The position numbers were made by a program, and so were the translations under genes. A stretch of DNA of 51,765 nucleotides from Billgrantia montanilacus (GTDB lineage Bacteria; Pseudomonadota; Gammaproteobacteria; Pseudomonadales; Halomonadaceae). This document shows positions 49,374 to 51,765 of this stretch, one piece after another (the first letter of the stretch is position 1; the number at the start of each line of letters is the position of its first letter). The notes beneath the pieces were generated by a model that was given only the letters and a program-made list of their open reading frames with translations, was not told the origin of the DNA and ran no database searches. The stretch covers positions 1-51,765 of the forward strand of contig NZ_QPII01000027.1 in assembly GCF_003336675.1 (NCBI RefSeq), in the 5' to 3' direction.

Positions 49374-51077
49374 ATGACCTCGACTTCTGTCGCTTCGCCG
49401 AGCTTCGGCGATCTTGCTCTGTTGCCTGCCGTTCTCTCCGCTGTGGAAACACTGGGCTACGAGATCCCTTCGCCGATCCAGATGCAGACCATTCCTGCAC
49501 TGCTGGAAGGGCGTGACATGCTGGGCCAGGCCCAGACCGGCACCGGCAAGACCGCTGCCTTTGCGCTGCCGATTCTGTCTCGCCTGGAGCTGACTCGCCG
49601 TGAGCCCCAGGTATTGGTAATGGCGCCGACTCGTGAGCTGGCGCAGCAGGTTGCCGTGTCGTTCAGCAAGTATGGCCAGAACCTCAAGGGCCTGGAAGTC
49701 GCCACCCTGTGCGGCGGCCAGGAATACCGCGAGCAGCTGGGCGCCCTGAAGCGCGGCGCCCAGGTCGTGGTCGGCACGCCCGGCCGCATCATCGATCACC
49801 TGGATCGCGGTAGCCTCAAGCTCGACGGCCTTTCTGCCCTGGTGCTTGACGAAGCCGACGAGATGCTGCGCATGGGCTTCATCGACGACGTCAAGCGTGT
49901 GGTCGCCGATACGCCGAAGGATGCCCAGCGGGTCTTCTTCTCCGCGACACTGCCGACCGAGATCGAGCGCATCGTCAATCGTTACCTGGTTGATCCGGTC
50001 AAGGTCGTGATCGAAGCCAGCGTGGGTACTGCCGCCAGCATCGACCAGCGCCTGGTGCGCGTCGAAGGCGGCGCCAAGCTGGAGGCGCTGTCGCGTATCC
50101 TCGAGGTCGAGCCCGTCGACGGTGCCATCGTTTTCGTGCGGACCCGTGCGGCCTGTACCACCCTGATGGAGCAGCTCTCCGCCCGCGGCGTGAACGTGGC
50201 GAGCCTCTCCGGTGATCTGGATCAGAGCCTGCGCGAGCGCACCATCACTCGTCTCAAGCGCGGCAAGGTCGATGTGCTGATCGCCACCGACGTGGCCGCC
50301 CGTGGCCTCGACGTGTCGCGCATCACGCACGTCATCAACTATGACCTGCCCCAGGACAGCGAAGCCTACACCCACCGTATCGGCCGTACCGGTCGTGCGG
50401 GCCGGACCGGCATCGCGATCACCTTCGTCGGCTCTCGCGAGCTGCGCAAGGTGCGCTGGATGGAGCAGGCCACCGGCCAGCACATGGCCGACATGCCGAT
50501 CCCCGATGAAGCCGCCATCCGCGCTCATCGGGATGACGCCTTCTTCCTGCGTACCCAGGGTGCACTGACCGCCGGTGCCGAAGAGCAGCGTGCGCTGATC
50601 GAGCGCCTGGTCGCCGAAGGGCACGATCCGATCGAGCTGGCCTGTGCCTTTGCCGCCATGGCCCGCGCCGACGAAGCGCCCATCGGCCGCATGCAGCCGC
50701 CGCGCAAGGAACGCACCGAGCGCGAGCCGCGTGACGGCAAGCCGGCGCGGCGCGAGCGGGGCCCCAGCGAGGGGATGACCCGCTATCGCGTCGCCGTGGG
50801 CCACAAGGATGGCGTCAAGCCGGGCCAGCTGGTCGGTGCCCTGGCCAATGAAGGGGGCATCGAAGGTGCCCGCATCGGTCGCATCGACATTCGCAACGCC
50901 TTCTCCGTGGTGGAGTTGCCGAGCTCGCTGCCGGCCAGCATCCTCGACAAGATGGCACGTGCCCGTGTCGCCGGTCGTCCGCTGGAGATCAGCGAAGATG
51001 CCGGCGCCACTGCCGAGCGCGCTCCGCGCCGCCGCCAGGATGGGGATGCCCCGATTCGGCGCCGTAACACCGCCTGA
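49374..51077 (+). CDS. deaD: DEAD-box ATP-dependent RNA helicase DeaD/CsdA
   Basis: 567 residues. Motifs in order: Q motif (IPSPIQMQTIP), AQTGTGKT, PTRELAQQ, TPGRIIDHL, LDEADEML, FFSATLP, ATDVAARGLDV and HRIGRTGRAGR. A basic linker (RKERTEREPRDGKPARRERG) leads to a C-terminal DbpA-type RNA-binding domain about 480-550 (VGHKDGVKPGQLVGALANE). It works in ribosome assembly and mRNA turnover, often in the cold. ATG 49374 (AAGGTG upstream) is preferred to TTG 49371. The 434-bp gap to yaiI, with several short hairpins, suggests a long 5' UTR, as is common for this gene. Confidence 0.95.
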   Translation: MTSTSVASPSFGDLALLPAVLSAVETLGYEIPSPIQMQTIPALLEGRDMLGQAQTGTGKTAAFALPILSRLELTRREPQVLVMAPTRELAQQVAVSFSKYGQNLKGLEVATLCGGQEYREQLGALKRGAQVVVGTPGRIIDHLDRGSLKLDGLSALVLDEADEMLRMGFIDDVKRVVADTPKDAQRVFFSATLPTEIERIVNRYLVDPVKVVIEASVGTAASIDQRLVRVEGGAKLEALSRILEVEPVDGAIVFVRTRAACTTLMEQLSARGVNVASLSGDLDQSLRERTITRLKRGKVDVLIATDVAARGLDVSRITHVINYDLPQDSEAYTHRIGRTGRAGRTGIAITFVGSRELRKVRWMEQATGQHMADMPIPDEAAIRAHRDDAFFLRTQGALTAGAEEQRALIERLVAEGHDPIELACAFAAMARADEAPIGRMQPPRKERTEREPRDGKPARRERGPSEGMTRYRVAVGHKDGVKPGQLVGALANEGGIEGARIGRIDIRNAFSVVELPSSLPASILDKMARARVAGRPLEISEDAGATAERAPRRRQDGDAPIRRRNTA

Positions 51078-51115
51078 TCGCTGCCGGGCACAAGCCCGGC
51101 AAGCATGAACCAGAC

Positions 51116-51153
51116 AAAGCCCTCGTACCGTTGTCGGTACGAGGGCTTTCTTG
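51116..51153 (+). terminator. Intrinsic terminator of deaD
   Basis: AAAGCCCTCGTACC and GGTACGAGGGCTTT form a perfect 14-base stem with loop GTTGTC, followed by CTTGT. Palindromic enough to serve the opposite strand also (TTTGTC). Confidence 0.8.
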
Positions 51154-51182
51154 TGGGCGAGATATAAGCGACATCGACCAGG

Positions 51183-51350
51183 CTAGGAGCCTGTCGGGTT
51201 TGACCGATCGTCACGAGAGATTTGGATTTCGAGACAAGTTTATCGATCTGATGAGGCGAATAGCCCGCTCTTTAACGAATCAGATCGAATGAAATTGGCC
51301 GAAAGACCGGATCTCGCAGTAGATCAGCGTTACGTCCGACAGGCTCCTAG
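51183..51350. mobile_element. 168-bp MITE-like element with 15-bp perfect terminal inverted repeats
   Basis: CTAGGAGCCTGTCGG at 51183-51197 is repeated inverted as CCGACAGGCTCCTAG at 51336-51350. The interior (AT-richer than its surroundings) has no open frame of note. The outermost CTAG on both sides may be a 4-bp target duplication, as made by some IS5-group transposases, leaving GAGCCTGTCGG as the true ends. A non-autonomous element moved by a transposase encoded elsewhere is the likeliest reading. Confidence 0.65.
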
Positions 51351-51765
51351 GCCTCGCGCTTGCCATCCACCAGCCGCGACACGCCCCAGGGGTTGCCGTC
51401 CTTGAGTGGTGCCGGTAGCAGGCCCTCTGGCAGCGCCTGGTAGCACACCGGACGCAGGAAGCGGAAGATCGCCGCGCTGCCCACCGAGGTGGTGCGGGAA
51501 TCCGAGGTGGCCGGGTAGGGCCCGCCGTGAACCATGGCGTGGCACACCTCTACGCCCGTGGGCCAGCCGTTGGCCAGGATCCGCCCCGCCTTGCGCTCGA
51601 GAATGGGCAGCAGGCCCTTCGCCACGGCGAGATCGCCGTCGTCCATCTGCAGGGTAGCGGTGAGCTGGCCTTCGAGCTGGGCCGCCACGCGCTGCATCTC
51701 CTGCGCGTCCCGGCACGCGATCACCAGCGAGGTGGCGCCGAACACCTCCTCCTGCAGTTCGGGCT
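51347..51765 (-). CDS. Aldehyde dehydrogenase (2,5-dioxovalerate dehydrogenase type), C-terminal part
   Basis: The last 138 or so residues of a protein that enters from the right edge. LQEEVFGATSLVIACRD is the conserved end of the catalytic domain; HAMVHGGPYPATSDSRTTSVG and FLRPVCYQALPEGLLP are characteristic of the NADP-dependent alpha-ketoglutaric semialdehyde dehydrogenases, which finish sugar-acid and hydroxyproline breakdown. The stop codon TAG (51349-51347) is formed by bases of the inverted-repeat element's border, so the native last codons may have been altered. Confidence 0.85.
   Translation of the reverse strand, partial: PELQEEVFGATSLVIACRDAQEMQRVAAQLEGQLTATLQMDDGDLAVAKGLLPILERKAGRILANGWPTGVEVCHAMVHGGPYPATSDSRTTSVGSAAIFRFLRPVCYQALPEGLLPAPLKDGNPWGVSRLVDGKREA

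Overview
The window looks like chromosomal DNA of a high-GC gammaproteobacterium, most probably a Halomonas-type (Halomonadaceae) organism. That placement is inferred from gene content and order: a nitrate assimilation cluster with an embedded PP2C/protein-kinase fusion, TAXI-type TRAP transport and many c-di-GMP proteins. No rRNA or tRNA gene was seen.

Region 1 (1-16400). An IS3-type transposase fragment lies at the left edge, followed by a DHFR-like reductase. The core nitrate assimilation cluster comes next: nasB-like reductase, nirB and nirD on the minus strand; nasT-nasS on the minus strand; then nasA (nitrate reductase) and cobA (siroheme synthesis) divergently on the plus strand, followed by a formate/nitrite-type channel and a membrane-anchored PP2C-Ser/Thr kinase. 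Two plus-strand leaders (before nasA and before the channel) each combine a -24/-12 (sigma-54) promoter, two hairpins with six-base loops carrying A at position 1 and G at position 4 (the ANTAR-protein RNA target), and an intrinsic terminator that overlaps the second hairpin. They look like NasT- or NasR-controlled attenuators. An AI-2E-type permease and an NAD(P)H-quinone-reductase-like flavoprotein follow.

Region 2 (16500-28900). kynA-kynU for tryptophan breakdown. A minus-strand block holds a peroxiredoxin, two paralogous receiver/YN-GYP (degenerate HD-GYP) proteins, a PAS-LOV-GGDEF-EAL-REC photoreceptor-like protein and a membrane GGDEF-EAL protein: a compact, possibly light/redox-linked c-di-GMP module. 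A GFA-family protein and a histone-deacetylase-like amidohydrolase lie upstream.

Region 3 (28950-34760). A LysR regulator diverges from an operon for a TAXI TRAP transporter, whose binding protein is broken by an in-frame TAG, and two proteins equivalent to the two halves of AtuA.

Region 4 (34837-37850). nasR (NIT sensor plus ANTAR) and narK, the outlying part of the nitrate regulon, each with its own sigma-54-like promoter.

Region 5 (38000-51765). Two L,D-transpeptidases, a DUF1127 protein, an ABC exporter, an M23 endopeptidase, a pirin with a divergent LysR, a glutathionyl-hydroquinone reductase, YaiI, the DEAD-box helicase DeaD, a 168-bp MITE-like inverted-repeat element, and the 3' end of an aldehyde dehydrogenase whose stop codon lies in the element's border.

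Functionally, nitrate enters through NarK, is reduced by NasA (electrons probably from the nasB-like flavoprotein), and nitrite is reduced to ammonium by NirBD using siroheme that needs CobA. Transcription appears to be gated twice: nitrogen limitation (NtrC/sigma-54) and nitrate/nitrite presence (ANTAR antitermination).
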